The position numbers were made by a program, and so were the translations under genes. Below, piece after piece: positions 45,701 to 56,244 of a DNA stretch of 64,000 nucleotides (its first letter is position 1; every line of letters begins with the position of its first letter). This DNA comes from Gloeophyllum trabeum ATCC 11539 (taxonomy: Eukaryota > Basidiomycota > Agaricomycetes > Gloeophyllales > Gloeophyllaceae): assembly GCF_000344685.1 (NCBI RefSeq), contig NW_006920425.1:620197-684196 (forward strand), read 5' to 3'. A model generated the notes under the pieces. The model worked only from the letters and a program-made list of their open reading frames with translations, was not told the DNA's origin and did no database searches.

Positions 45701-46807
45701 TAACTCTCGGGACTCGGTGCTGAGGTGCTACATGCCGCTGTGTCCAAGCTCATCTCTGACATCCACACCTCCAGGCGAAGGATCGTGGAAAAAGATAAGG
45801 AACGTACCGAGACCTTGGGGGATAATCATGGTAGAGATGTGAAAGACTGTGTTGGCGAATTAAGGAATGATTCCGCACCTGCGTCCTTGAAAACCGTATG
45901 ACATTCACCCCGCGAGAGAGAATGAGAAATGGGAGACACAACCATCTGAAAGCAACCCCTGGTCGGATGCCATGATTCGCTTTCAGCTGACCGGCGTACA
46001 AAGGAACCGAGAAAGAGAGCAGGGAAAGGACCGAGATGAAGCCGTACCTATCTTGTATGCGCACATCCTTTAAACCGGAATCCGAATGACGCGACATACT
46101 GGGATGCGCTAGTGCGGACCCTCATTTGCAGAAGCCTATATTCATCGAGCAAGACTGGATCTAGGATGGTCCGGAAACGGAGGCTAGCGTTCGAGAGAAC
46201 GTCGAGGGGCCGGATTTCCAATTCGGTCGGGTCGCTTTGTCGAATTATGCATGCCGGTGAAGTCAAGACCTTCTGCCATATACAAATCAGGTGTCGCAGA
46301 TGCGATATTGCTGCCGGAGAGAGAGCCATCTCTGTTCAATCGCAATACAGCGAGTGGCGTCGTCATTGCCGAAGTCGGATTCGACAAAGCCCTTGTACGT
46401 AGTGCTATCGTTATAAGAGAGACCGCTGTCGACTAAGTATCTCGAGGGAAGAACTCTCCAGGTCCATGTCAAGGAATAGTACACCCGGCAAAGCCCGGTC
46501 CAGTCGTTGGCGACGAAGTTCAAGTTGTCGTGGACTTCGCCGTCTCGTCTCGAACGGCTCTGGCAAGGCTTGCTTCACTTCCAGCGATTGCTCTAATACA
46601 CCGTTGCTGCCGCGTATAAGAACGTATGAAATGGTCTGCAATATACAACTCAACGGTGCACTATCGACAAGGGGCAGACACGACACAATTGAACCTGGGC
46701 GATGATCGCCTCCTCCTTAATCCTCCAGCTAAGCTACTTTCGCCGCCTGTGGGCGTCACACGCTGGCAAAATTCGTAAGTAGGTGGTCAGGCTCCGAAGG
46801 GTCATAT
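45701..46807. other. Accessory spacer, part duplicated at about 50.4-50.7 kb
   Basis: The stretch 46480-46740 shares blocks with 50480-50690 (cccggcaaagcccggtcc against cccggcaaaggccggtcc, and cagcgattgctct in both). Each block lies just downstream of a minus-strand array gene. No gene is convincing. Confidence 0.45.
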
Positions 46808-47686
46808 CTACTCGAGGTCCGACGCTCCCGCCCACCCGCCGGAGACGTTTCGGTCTGCCAGGTATCTAAAGTCCGGCGTAGCGAGCGGTGAGATCGCCTG
46901 CTTATGGTCAATAGAGGATCTTGGATTTCGTCCCCTCCCGCCGTCGTCAGCTACGGTATCATCCCGTTGTTCTTTCTCCGGCGAAACGAGCTCGTAATAT
47001 TCCAGCTCCAGGCTCTCATCGTCGGACGTGGATGCATGGTCGTAGTAGTGTTCAACCGATTCAACCGCCCGACGATGCTCCACACTGTGTTGTTTCGCTT
47101 TGGTCACTGTCACTTGCGATTCTTGGGGGTGGCTCACCGGCGACGGTGGCCGGAATACGATGGGCAGCTGGTACCCGCTAGGTGGGTTATTTGCTTTGTT
47201 CTAGGGAACGACGAATAACCTAGTTTCAGGCACTCGCTCAGACTCGACGCAAGGCACACTCACAGCGAGGTACTCTTCGAAGTCCCGGAGCATCTCCGCT
47301 CTCACCACTTTCACGTCCTTGCCGATCCGCTTGGCGTACTCTTCTACGCTTTCCAGCTTCCATCCCTTCAGGAGAGCGGGCCTGTCTTCTCTTGATGTGG
47401 ACAATTCTTTGTCCTCCTGTAGGTGAGAAGGTGAATACTTCAGATCGTGTTGTTCGCTGCGACCGTGGAGACAGACCTTCAAAGACCGTGAACCGGTGTG
47501 TCCGCCGCGTATAGTCAAGGCGTCGAAAGTTTTGTGCAAGAGCGACACGTTTCTTTCACGTCCAGTTTCACCATTCGCGTGTTCATCGTCGGTGCCACCT
47601 ACGCGAATATCTCTCCTGTCCTTGGGAAACTCCGTGCCCTCGAACAACATTCCTATTGTATCAGCAGCGAGAGGTAGGTCTTCCAT
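46808..47686 (-). CDS. Array protein, unit A
   Basis: Three exons on the minus strand: 47686-47477, 47416-47264 and 47200-46808, giving 251 aa. The exon structure is fixed by comparison with units B, C and D. Exon 1 carries VGGTDDEHANGE. Exon 2 carries ALLKGWKLESVEEYAKRIGK and VVRAEMLRDFEEYLA. Exon 3 opens NKANNPPSGYQLPIVFRPPS and ends in an acidic segment (SDDESLELEYYELVSP) and SPLATPDFRYLADR. The second intron is 63 nt in all units. The product is hydrophilic and acidic with no signal peptide or helix. The exon 2 block looks like a helical module. Family not recognised. Confidence 0.7.
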
Positions 47687-48009
47687 GAAGTTCAACAACG
47701 ATTGGAGCAAGCCTTCTCGGTTTGGAGAGGTAAGAGGAGGATGTGGCTGAAGCATTCGGGCGGGACGCACTTCTTTATGTGTTTTGATGTCCAGTCACGT
47801 TCTTTGTATTCTGGCCCTCGGCATAGGCCACTATGACCCGCTGGCCATTTATTCAGAATTCATTGCCGGAAGGATAGTCGATGCAAGAAGGAACAATTGC
47901 CGTCCAAGCTGAGGACAATGGACGTCATAAGTATATAATGCGCCTCATTGATCACTGCATGATTCTCGAGCTACCCCAACCACCTGCTTGCCTCACAAGC
48001 ATCCGGAAT
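47687..48009. other. Array spacer between units A and A'
   Basis: Contains the array spacer elements ttctttgtattctggc, gacccgctggccatttattc and tatataatgcgcct, which recur at 51.4-51.6 and 52.6-52.8 kb. They lie upstream of unit A and may hold the shared promoter. Confidence 0.6.
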
Positions 48010-48330
48010 CTGCATGTAAGTAGTTAGGCTTGGAAGGGTCGTATCTGCCTCCAGGTCTGATACCCTTGCCCACACCCCGGACAGCCAGGTATCCAGAGTG
48101 CTGGGTAGCCAGCGGTCGTCGTTGAGCGATCTCTACGTTTGCACGCTCCCGCGCCGGTGCATTCCCAGATTATCCCCTTGGTCTTCCGCGAGCGAAATGT
48201 CATAATATCCGGACTGCACGCTCCCGCAGCCGGACGTGCATTCATGACTGTGGTGGTGTTCAAAAACTTGCGAATAACCAGAAGCCACAGTACTGATTCA
48301 GTGTTAAAGCAGTCAATTCCAGAGATGCTT
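48010..48330 (-). pseudogene. Unit A', relic of an array gene 3' exon
   Basis: The DNA aligns with the last exon of unit A and its neighbours in order: tcggaagggt/ttggaagggt, the cagccaggtatcc element, the cgtcataatatcc element and the final gttcaaa element. The reading frame is broken many times. Exons 1 and 2 are absent. It directly follows the array spacer of unit A, as expected for a collapsed tandem unit. Confidence 0.65.
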
Positions 48331-48598
48331 TCTGTGGGAAGGCATCTCCAGCGCATGTGTGCTTGGCCTGCAATTTATCAAGTCAAGAGACAAATACGAC
48401 GGTAGAACTAAATCTGCACACCTTCAACCGAGCTACTTCTTGCCTCAGCCTGGCCACACCTTCCAAACAGAGTACAATGGATGGGACGGTCACGTGTACA
48501 CCCTCCGTGGATGAAGGCCGCGTTTGCGTCCCACACGCACCCAACTCCGTCCCTGCTCGGATCATTCACGCACGAGCATTCCATCGTTACACCCAACC

Positions 48599-49294
48599 AT
48601 GGCCACCGCCGACGCCACTCCTATTTGCCGGCCCCATGGATGCTCCTTTCCCTCCCAGACTTTGCTCGGCGCCGACAGCCACATCATAGCCACAGACTTC
48701 CCGTTGTCCCCCGACGTATGCTGGGATCCAGAGCCGGAAACGCTCCAAGTGCGCGACTGGAGGGAAGACGCGAACAGGGTGCAAAGCCGGTCAGAGAGGT
48801 ATATCCGTAGAGCATCATGGATCCGATTGTGTAGCCATACTTACGCAGACTTGGCCAGAGCGATTATAAATGAAAGGACACGCAGAACGCAAACAGATCT
48901 AATACAGAGCGAAGGATTGCCGAAGTCCGTCGGACATATGCTAATGCTGGGGCATCCGTGCTTACATCAACCAAGGCCTGAGCCACAAGTGGTAGACAAC
49001 GATGAGAGCTCGGTCTCCACGCCCATCAAACGACGAAGGACGAATGCCGTGTCATTCGCAAATGTAGCAGATAACACGTACACACGCCCTCCGACGGCGA
49101 AGGGCAAATCGAAGGAAGAGAGGAAGGGAATATTGATGGCCGACCCGGATGCCACAGACGTCAAGCCGAAGTCTGTGACATGCCGGAAGTGCAGAGGGAA
49201 GATCACGCTGGATAAGCGCGGGCAGTACTACTTGACGGCCTGGAATAAACATAAACGGGTCTGTCAGTTAAACTCGAGACTCGGTGGTGAGTAG
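48599..49294 (+). CDS. Orphan protein with C-terminal CxxC...H...C motif, copy 3 (most intact)
   Basis: One open frame of 231 aa from ATG 48599 (MATADATPICRPHGCSFPSQ). The N-terminal block has SPDVCWDPEPETLQVRDWRE. The middle has a basic helix-like stretch (ADLARAIINERTRRTQTD), then SVSTPIKRRRTNAVSFANVA and SKEERKGILMADPDATDVKP. The tail is VTCRKCRGKITLDKRGQYYL plus TAWNKHKRVC. This copy alone runs a few residues past the last cysteine. Two CxxC-type cysteines plus a histidine and a final cysteine could bind one zinc. KRRR could be a nuclear import signal. Its DNA upstream (tcacgtgtacac) matches that before copy 1 (43152), so promoters were duplicated too. Function unknown; a short DNA-binding role is only a guess. 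Confidence 0.7.
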   Translation: MATADATPICRPHGCSFPSQTLLGADSHIIATDFPLSPDVCWDPEPETLQVRDWREDANRVQSRSERYIRRASWIRLCSHTYADLARAIINERTRRTQTDLIQSEGLPKSVGHMLMLGHPCLHQPRPEPQVVDNDESSVSTPIKRRRTNAVSFANVADNTYTRPPTAKGKSKEERKGILMADPDATDVKPKSVTCRKCRGKITLDKRGQYYLTAWNKHKRVCQLNSRLGGE

Positions 49295-50694
49295 AGACTC
49301 ACCGCGATGTCTACGCTGATCCCTCATACCGGGCCTGCAGGTGATTGATTGTCGACGAACACGAGGAGCTTAGGTGAAAGCTCTCGACATAGTGTTGGTA
49401 GTTACCGAGAATATTGAACATGTTGTGATATTCCCCGCACGAGAAACGAGAGAGGCGACAGTCAGAAGCGTTCGCTGGTCTACAACGACGACTTCGTCGA
49501 GCCCTGGCCTAAGCAGCGCGCATGCGTGGACGTGGAGCAGTTCAGTGCGTGGGCAGAGGATGTAGCAGCATGTATGAAAACGGACAACGGCAGTTTCGAG
49601 CGGCCCCGTCACGCGCGACCGCTATCCGGGCACTGCTTGCCTCTTCAATGGACCTGCTTGCGCCATGGACGGCAGTACGTACTCCTAGGTTCCGCGAGTA
49701 CGGACAGACACACAAGGCGCAATTTAGGCGCGTCGTTCCGCGCGAAGAAGTGGAGGCTTCCCGTTTCTAAACAAAAACATGCGTGAGCTCAGCGATGCAT
49801 TTGAGGGGAACGGGATGAAAATGGAGAATAGGACGAAGAATATGATGGACCGGAAGGAATCGAAGGGTAAAGGACATACCAAATCCTTCCTGTATGCAAA
49901 GACCACGCCAACCACCAACGATGCACGGCGGGCGGCGACATTGTTCCGTCTCCGTCCCCCTGGGAGCAGAGGGTACATCATTCGCCCCAAATCATTCGGA
50001 GAGATGTGCTGGAAAATCCCTGTGCATGTTGTGCTGTATAGTCGTACGTACAATATAGCTGCAGTTGCCCGCTATCAGCGGGACAGCACCGACCGACGAC
50101 GGAAGCGAAGGGCTCACCACTTCCAGGCGTAGAATAGTTTGCGACAAGGACAAACAACACTCACGCACGACACCCGATAGCGAGGGCAACTGCGGACGCC
50201 CAGCCTAGGAGTCTGCCCGACGCACTTGATGTGCGGCCTGCGCAGGTGCTTCCACTAGAATTAATCTGCGGCAGAGGGGGACGTGTCTCACTGGCTCACA
50301 CAAAGGCAGTCCCGGGGACCTTTGTTCCCGAGATAGATACGGAGACCGGCCGAGCGCGGCGGGATGGATATGGTCGCTGCGTGATGTCCATCGCGGCCAC
50401 ATATTCGTATCAGACTGCCTTTGACTAGAAGCGAGTGCGCTGCAGGTCGACCCGGTCAACGTCGACGGACACTGTAGTAGTACGCCCGGCAAAGGCCGGT
50501 CCGGTGGATGGCTCCGATCGCGAGGACCGACGTTCGTCGTTGACGCTTCGATGTTTTGTATGGCGGGGGCAAGGCTTGCGTTCCGTCTCAGCGATTGCTC
50601 TCATACGTGCTTGTGCTTCTAAGCTAGTCTGATATGGTTGCAATATACCTCTCAACGGTACACCTATCGATGCAACAAGGAATGGATCCGAATG
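49295..50694. other. Accessory spacer with partial duplicates
   Basis: A plus-strand frame at 49526-49786 (FSAWAEDVAACMKTDN, LPLQWTCLRHGRQYVLLGS) looks protein-like and has a diverged counterpart at 44.85-45.0 kb, but lacks a start and linked exons. The stretch 50480-50690 is related to 46480-46740. No full gene is supported. Confidence 0.4.
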
Positions 50695-51293
50695 TCATAT
50701 GCCTGCCCGCCACTCAATGGCCGCCGCCATCTGCGACTCGCAGGTGTGGTCAAGCGGCGAAGGGGGCCGGAAGACGATGGGCAGCTGGTAGCCTCCAGGT
50801 AGGGTATTCGCTTTGTTCTGGCGAACGACGCAATAACCTATCATCAGCCATTCAACCCAGCTTGAGGACGGGGGACTCACAGCCATAGACTCTTGGAAGT
50901 CCCGGAGCATCTCCGCTCTCACCACTTTCACGTCCTTGCCGATCCGCCTAGCGTACTCTTCTACGCTTTCCAGCTTCCACCCCTTCAGCGAGCCGGGCCC
51001 GTCTTCTGCGGTAGGCGATTCTTTGTCCTCCTGTAGGTGAGAAGGTAAATACTTAAGATCGACTTGTTTGCTGCGACCGCGGTGCAACAGACCTTCATAG
51101 ACGATACAATGGCCCCTTCATCGTGTATACCCAAGGCGTTGACAGTTCCGTTCAAGATCGCGTCGCCTCCACAGTCATCATCTGCATTTCCGTCGTCGGT
51201 GCCACCCACGCGTGCTTTCCCCTGGCCCTCGGGAAGCCCGTGGACCTCGCGCATCGCGCGTGTCGTATCAGCGGCGGGTGCTGGCGCGTTCAT
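50695..51293 (-). CDS. Array protein, unit B, C-terminally truncated
   Basis: Three exons on the minus strand: 51293-51093, 51030-50881 and 50817-50695, giving 157 aa against 251-280 for its relatives. Exon 1 starts MNAPAPAADTTRAMREVHGL and carries VGGTDDGNADDDCGGDA. Exon 2 has LKGWKLESVEEYARRIGKDV and AEMLRDFQESMA. Exon 3 has NKANTLPGGYQLPIVFRPPS, but stops soon after at AAIEWRAGI, so the acidic segment and the SPLPTPESGYLADR tail are missing. The break coincides with the edge of the spacer duplicated at 46.5 kb, which suggests a rearrangement rather than a point mutation. It may be non-functional. Confidence 0.65.
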
Positions 51294-51567
51294 GGAAGTT
51301 CGACAACGATGGCAGCCCGCTGTGAGAGGCAAAGGAAGGATGTGGCTGAAGCATTCGCGCGCGACGCGCCTCTTTATGCGTTGTGACAGCTGGTCACGTC
51401 CTTTGTATTCTGACATCGGCCGTTCTGGCGACAAACACCATTTATGGCCCGCTGACAATTTATTCAGAAATCCTCGCCGACACGATAGTCTATACAAGAA
51501 GGAAAAGTACATGTCCCAGCCGATGACAATGGTCATTGTATATTATGCGCCTAACCAGTCTCCAGCC
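51294..51567. other. Array spacer between units B and C
   Basis: Nearly identical to 52502-52775: shared elements include gaatcctcgccnacacgatagtctat-type sequence and gcgcctaaccagtctccag. It is upstream of unit B and downstream of unit C. Confidence 0.7.
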
Positions 51568-52501
51568 TCACCGCCTGCGGGCTTCGCACGCTTCCAAAAT
51601 CCGGATATACGTGGTTAAGCTCGGAAGGGTAGTATCCGCGTCCACGTCGAATGTCGCCATCCATTCCCTCGAGACGGTTCGGTCTGCCAGGTAACCAGAC
51701 TCCGGCGTAGGGAGCGGTGAGATTCCCTGCTTATTTCCGATAGAGCGTCGCGTATATCGTACCCTCCCGCGCCTGTTGGTCCCGTTAATATCCTCTTGGG
51801 CCTCCTCGGGCGAGATGACCTCGTCGTATTCGAGATCCACGCTCTCATCGTCGGACACGGACTCATAGTCGTCGTCTTCATTCCCTTCAGCCAACCGACA
51901 CTGCTCTACACCATGGTCTCCCGTTGCGATCGCTGGTATCTGCGAGTCTCGCGGCTGGCTAGCCGGCGAAGGCCGGAAGACGACGGGCAGCTGGAAGCCG
52001 CTAGGCAGGTTATTGTCTTTGTTCTAGGGAACGACGAATAACCTAGTTTCAGGCACTCGCTCAGACTTGAAGGCAAGTGCACTCACAGCGAGTGACTCCT
52101 CGAATTTCCGGAGCATCTCTTCCTTCACCTCTCTCACGTCTCTCCCGATCCGCCTGGCATATTCGGCCTCGCTTTCCAGCTTCCATCCCTTCAGTAGAAC
52201 GGGCCTTTCTTCTGCGGTGGCGGGCGATTGTTTCTCATCCTAATGTGGAAAAGCACGTAGTTCAGATGGACTTGTTTGCTGCGATCGCTGACCAACACAC
52301 CTTCACGGACGGTGCACCGGTGCGTTCACCGTGTATACTGAAGGCGTTGAGAGTTCCGTTCAAGGTCGCGTCGTCTCCACAGCCATCGTTTGCATTTCCA
52401 TCATCGGTACCACCCACGCGTGCTTCTCCCTGGCCCTCGGGAAGCCCGTCGACCTCGCACATCGCGCATCTCGTGTCAATAACGGGTGTTGAAGCGTTCA
52501 T
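51568..52501 (-). CDS. Array protein, unit C
   Basis: Three exons on the minus strand: 52501-52301, 52239-52087 and 52023-51568, giving 269 aa. Exon 1 starts MNASTPVIDTRCAMCEVDGL and carries VGGTDDGNANDGCGDDA. Exon 2 has LLKGWKLESEAEYARRIGRD and EEMLRKFEESLA. Exon 3 has NLPSGFQLPVVFRPS, an acidic block (NEDDDYESVSDDESVDLEYD), SPLPTPESGYLADRTVSREW and the end TTYIRILEACEARRR. The last 150 bases are almost identical to unit D. The 63-nt second intron ends in TAG, which would stop translation if retained. The product looks soluble and acidic. No domain is recognised. Confidence 0.72.
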
Positions 52502-52775
52502 GGAAGTTCGAAAATGATTGCAGCCCGCTGTGAGAGGCAAAGGAAAGATGTGGCTGAAGCATTCGGGCGGGACGCGCCTCTTTATGCGTCGTGACGGCTG
52601 GTCACGTTCTTTGTATTCTGGCATCGGCCGTTACAGCGACAAACCTGAATTATGGCCCGGTGACAATTTATTCGGGAATCCTCGCCCACACGATAGTCTA
52701 TACAAGAAGGAAAAGTACACGTCCCAGCCGAGGACAATGGTCATTGTATATTATGCGCCTAACCAGTCTCCAGCC

Positions 52776-53746
52776 TCACCGCCTGCGGGCTTCGCACGCT
52801 TCCAAAATCCGGATGTACGTGGTCAGGCTCGGAAGGGTAGTATCCGCGTCCACGTCGAATGTCGCCATCCATTCCCTCGAGACGGTTCGGTCTGCCAGGT
52901 AACCAGACTCCGGCGTAGGAAGCGGTGAGATTCCCTGCTTATTTGCGATAGAGCGCCTCGGAGTTTGTACCCTTCCGCGCCTCTCGGTCCCGTCAATATC
53001 CCCTTGGTCCTCCCTGGGCGAAATCTCGTAGTATTCGAGATCCTCGCTCTCATCGTCGGACACGGACTCATAGTCGTCGTCTTCATTCCCTTCAGCCGAC
53101 CGACACTGTTCTACACCATGGTCTCCCGTTGCGATCGCTGGTATCTGCGAGTCTCGTGGCTGGCTAACCGGTGACGGTGGCCGGAAGACGATGGGCAGCT
53201 GGTAGCCACCAGGTAGGGTATTTGGTTTGTTCTTGGGAACGACAAATAACCTATTCTCAGCAGCTCGCCCAGGCTTGAAGGAAGGTGCACTCACAGCGAG
53301 GGACTCTTCGAAGTCCCGGAGCATCTCTTCTTTCACCTCTCTCAGATCTTTGCCGATCCTGCGGGCGTATTCGGCCTCGCTTTCTAATCTCCATCCTTGC
53401 AGTAGAGGAGGTATCTCTGCTGCCACTGCGGTCGACTGCTTATGTTCCTATATATGCGAAGGTGCTTGATTCAGTTCAACTTCTTCCATGATGCAATAGC
53501 GGAGGAACAGACCTTCGTAGGCAGTACGTTGCCGTGATCGTCGCGTAAATTCAAAGCATCGATGCGAGTGTCCAAGGTCGACACCTCGTCACCGCCTCGA
53601 TTTCCAGCACTCGCCGTCCCATGCTCGGTGCCACCGTCGCGTACTAATATTTCTGCGGGGCCCGGTGGCACTGCTTCGTCTTGTGTCTGAGGCATCATCC
53701 TCGTAGGCGCAGAATCTATGCACCCAATGAGTCTCCGTGCTTCCAT
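52776..53746 (-). CDS. Array protein, unit D (longest)
   Basis: Three exons on the minus strand: 53746-53513, 53447-53295 and 53231-52776, giving 280 aa. Exon 1 starts MEARRLIGCIDSAPTRMM and is the most diverged. Exon 2 has LLQGWRLESEAEYARRIGKD and VKEEMLRDFEESLA. Exon 3 has NKPNTLPGGYQLPIVFRPPS, NEDDDYESVSDDESEDLEYY and SPLPTPESGYLADRTVSREW. The second intron (53232-53294, 63 nt) ends in AAG instead of TAG and has no stop, so read-through would give a longer protein. Only the alignment with A and C reveals it as an intron. The start codon abuts an exact 94-bp tandem duplication. Function unknown. Confidence 0.72.
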
Positions 53747-53934
53747 GAAGTGGTGCAGTGGGTGAATCAAGATGTAGCGGTTGTAAGAGGTAAGAGTGGG
53801 GAATGTGGCTGAAGCGTCGGACGCGCTTCGGCGTGACCACGAAGTGGTGCAGTGGGTGAATCAAGATGTAGCGGTTGTAAGAGGTAAGAGTGGGGAATGT
53901 GGCTGAAGCGTCGGACGCGCTTCGGCGTGACCAC
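53747..53934 (-). repeat. Exact 94-bp tandem duplication upstream of unit D
   Basis: 53747-53840 and 53841-53934 are identical base for base. Each copy runs from gaagtggtgcagtgg to ggcgtgaccac. The duplicated stretch covers the 5' leader or core promoter of unit D and includes ggaatgtggctgaagc, an element also found upstream of units A, B and C. No divergence at all means the event is very recent, or it is an assembly artefact. Confidence 0.95.
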
Positions 53935-54895
53935 TGGTCACGTTACCCCGGGCTGCTTCTTCCGCTCCTTCCTGATTCGTGTATGTCTGTTGCCAGTGGC
54001 GCCTGAAATGTCCACTGGTATCTTTCGGTCAGTGCCTCAGAGGCTCGGGAAGCGTCAGCATCCGTTCCATGCCTCGACTTCCTTTTGCGATAGCAATGAC
54101 TGTGGCAAGGATAAATTATGCCCTTCAAACACGAGAGCAGCGCCATGGCCCGAGCTTCTTGTAACCCCTATGATAGCCTGACCGGAAGTGCTATTGCTGT
54201 CTTAACCAAAGTTAACCATCGGAACTACCCCCTGACTCGGACGAAGTTCGCCTGACATAATTAACGCGTCGTGCTATCTCCAGGGTTATTCCCTGCCCAC
54301 TTCCTGATTGACTGTTGCTCCCTACATCTCGACCCGACTCTGACGGCTCTGCTCAGTACTGCGCCACCGAGTATCGGACTCCGGTTATATTTCTAGTTTC
54401 CGTCCTTACAATGCGGTATTCCACTCTGACAAAGCGAGCGAATCATATCGCTTTGGTTGACTTCAAGACGAACGTGCGTCCTCCGGAACGAACGTGCGGC
54501 ACGAGCCCTGTACAGTAGCCTCATCAATGCTCACGGTTGCGTCTCAGGCTCTATCCTATTGGCAGTAAGGAATGAAGCCTTTTCTGGTTACTCAGTACTC
54601 AGCCTCAAGCCCTGGCTTATGCCATAAAGGTACGTCCTGCTTCCTCCGAAGGACTTCTTAAGGCCTTTGCGTCCCCCCGGTCCTATGCACTACGTCACGT
54701 TGCATGATGGCTATCCCGCAAGACGATGTTGACTCCAGATACGCCGGGCATTCGCCTGCTTCATCAACTGCGCGCGGTGTGCCGTGACTCAATAACCATG
54801 GCTATAAGAATGACGGATACGCCTCCCTTCGTTCTTGGGCACAATGCAACCGACCAGCGCTCACCCCCATTCCTAGCACCCACCCTTCACTCTCC
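53935..54895. other. Intergenic, no gene seen
   Basis: Divergent spacer between the minus-strand array and the plus-strand membrane protein gene. No gene or repeat is supported. Confidence 0.55.
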
Positions 54896-56244
54896 ATGTC
54901 CAGCCAATTATGCACGCAGTGTCCCAACACACGGTCGATATGGGAGATTGTCTATGGTTGCGTCTTGACAGTGTTCGCGTGCACTTGGCTGGCCATCCAC
55001 CCGAACATACCTGATCAGAGGGAAGGGAAGGTGTTGCGATTCATTCGCCGGGCGGGATTGATGATTATGGCGCTGATCGCCCCAGAGCTGGTGGTCGTGT
55101 GGGCGGCGAGACAGTGGATTGTCGCCCGCAGGCTGGCTGAGAACTTTCGAGGTACGCTTCTTCTCTACGTCTTGTGCTCATTGGTGACACTGATTTATCG
55201 CCAGGGCTTCAATGGACGCAGACCCACGGCTTCTTCGCACTTATGGGCGGCTTCGCTTTGTGCGGCGAGAACTTCGAAGTCATCCGGACTCTCAATCCTG
55301 ATGAAGATCTCGATCACTTGGACAGTCGAATCTTCCCTCGTATATCGGAGGAACAGATTCAGGACAAGAGCAAAGCCGACTTCCTGGCGAAGGGCGTTGT
55401 CGTCATGCAAACGGGCTGGTTCCTAGTCCAATGTGCTGCACGTATACAGCAGGGCTTGCCCATAACGGAGATAGAGATAACCACGGCCGCTTTTGCCGTT
55501 CTCAACTTCTTCACCTACGCACTGTGGTGGAACAAGCCGCTTGGCGTCGATTGTCCTCACCTCATTCGTGAGGACACGTACGGCCGACCTCTTTCCGAGG
55601 GAGGTAGCGATGCCTGGCCGGCACGCAGTGCGGATGTGAGACCTCCGGTGGACATCTACTCGGGTGCTTCCAGCTTTCGTCACATCCGGCTGGGGAGCGT
55701 AAGCGCGCAGGCCAAAGAGTACGTGACGAAGAACAAGGTGGGCGATGTGCTGGACGACATTGTGGATGTAATCATGATCCCGCTGCGCCCCTTTTTCGCG
55801 ATGGTCACGGAAGCTGGCGGAGAAGATGACAACTGGCATGCGGTGCCCGTCTTCCACGCCGGGTCACTTACTTATCGCGAGGGAAGAAATCTCGCATATT
55901 TCTCCATGCTCATTGCCATGACCTTCGGCGCCATTCACTGCGCAGGATGGACGCTAGAGTTTCCAACGGACTTAGAAAAGTGGATGTGGCGCATCGCATC
56001 GCTTACAATCACTGGCGCACCCATCTACGGTATGGTCGTCATCACCATCTATCGATGGTCGGGCGCACCAGATTGGTTGGACAGTGTTCACAAGTTTACG
56101 TGCATCTTCGGTTGCGTGATGTACGCTGCAGCTCGGATTATTCTGCTGGTGATTGCTTTTACGACTTTGCGACAACTGGAAGTACTGAGGCCCCACGCGC
56201 TCCTATCGGTCTCCTGGACTAATTATATACCCCATATGCAATAA
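54896..56244 (+). CDS. Multi-pass membrane protein, short relative of the gene at 24.9 kb
   Basis: Two exons: 54896-55151 and 55205-56244, giving 431 aa. Start MSSQLCTQCPNTRSIWE, then VYGCVLTVFACTWLAIHPNI and ALIAPELVVVWAARQW. The intron falls exactly where the long paralogue has its in-frame intron. Then THGFFALMGGFAL, FPRISEEQIQDKSKADFLAK, VVMQTGWFLVQCAARIQQGL, ITTAAFAVLNFFTYALWWNK, a variable linker, and C-terminal helices including LIAMTFGAIHCAGWTLEF and ending VSWTNYIPHM. Compared with the long form it lacks the Ser/Glu repeat and most of the low-complexity insert. It is clearly a membrane protein of the same Agaricomycete family. Function unknown. Confidence 0.87.

Noticed and set aside
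51064..51618. 184-codon plus-strand frame across array unit B
   Set aside because: Antisense to exon 1 of unit B. Similar shadows occur opposite the other units because the DNA is duplicated.
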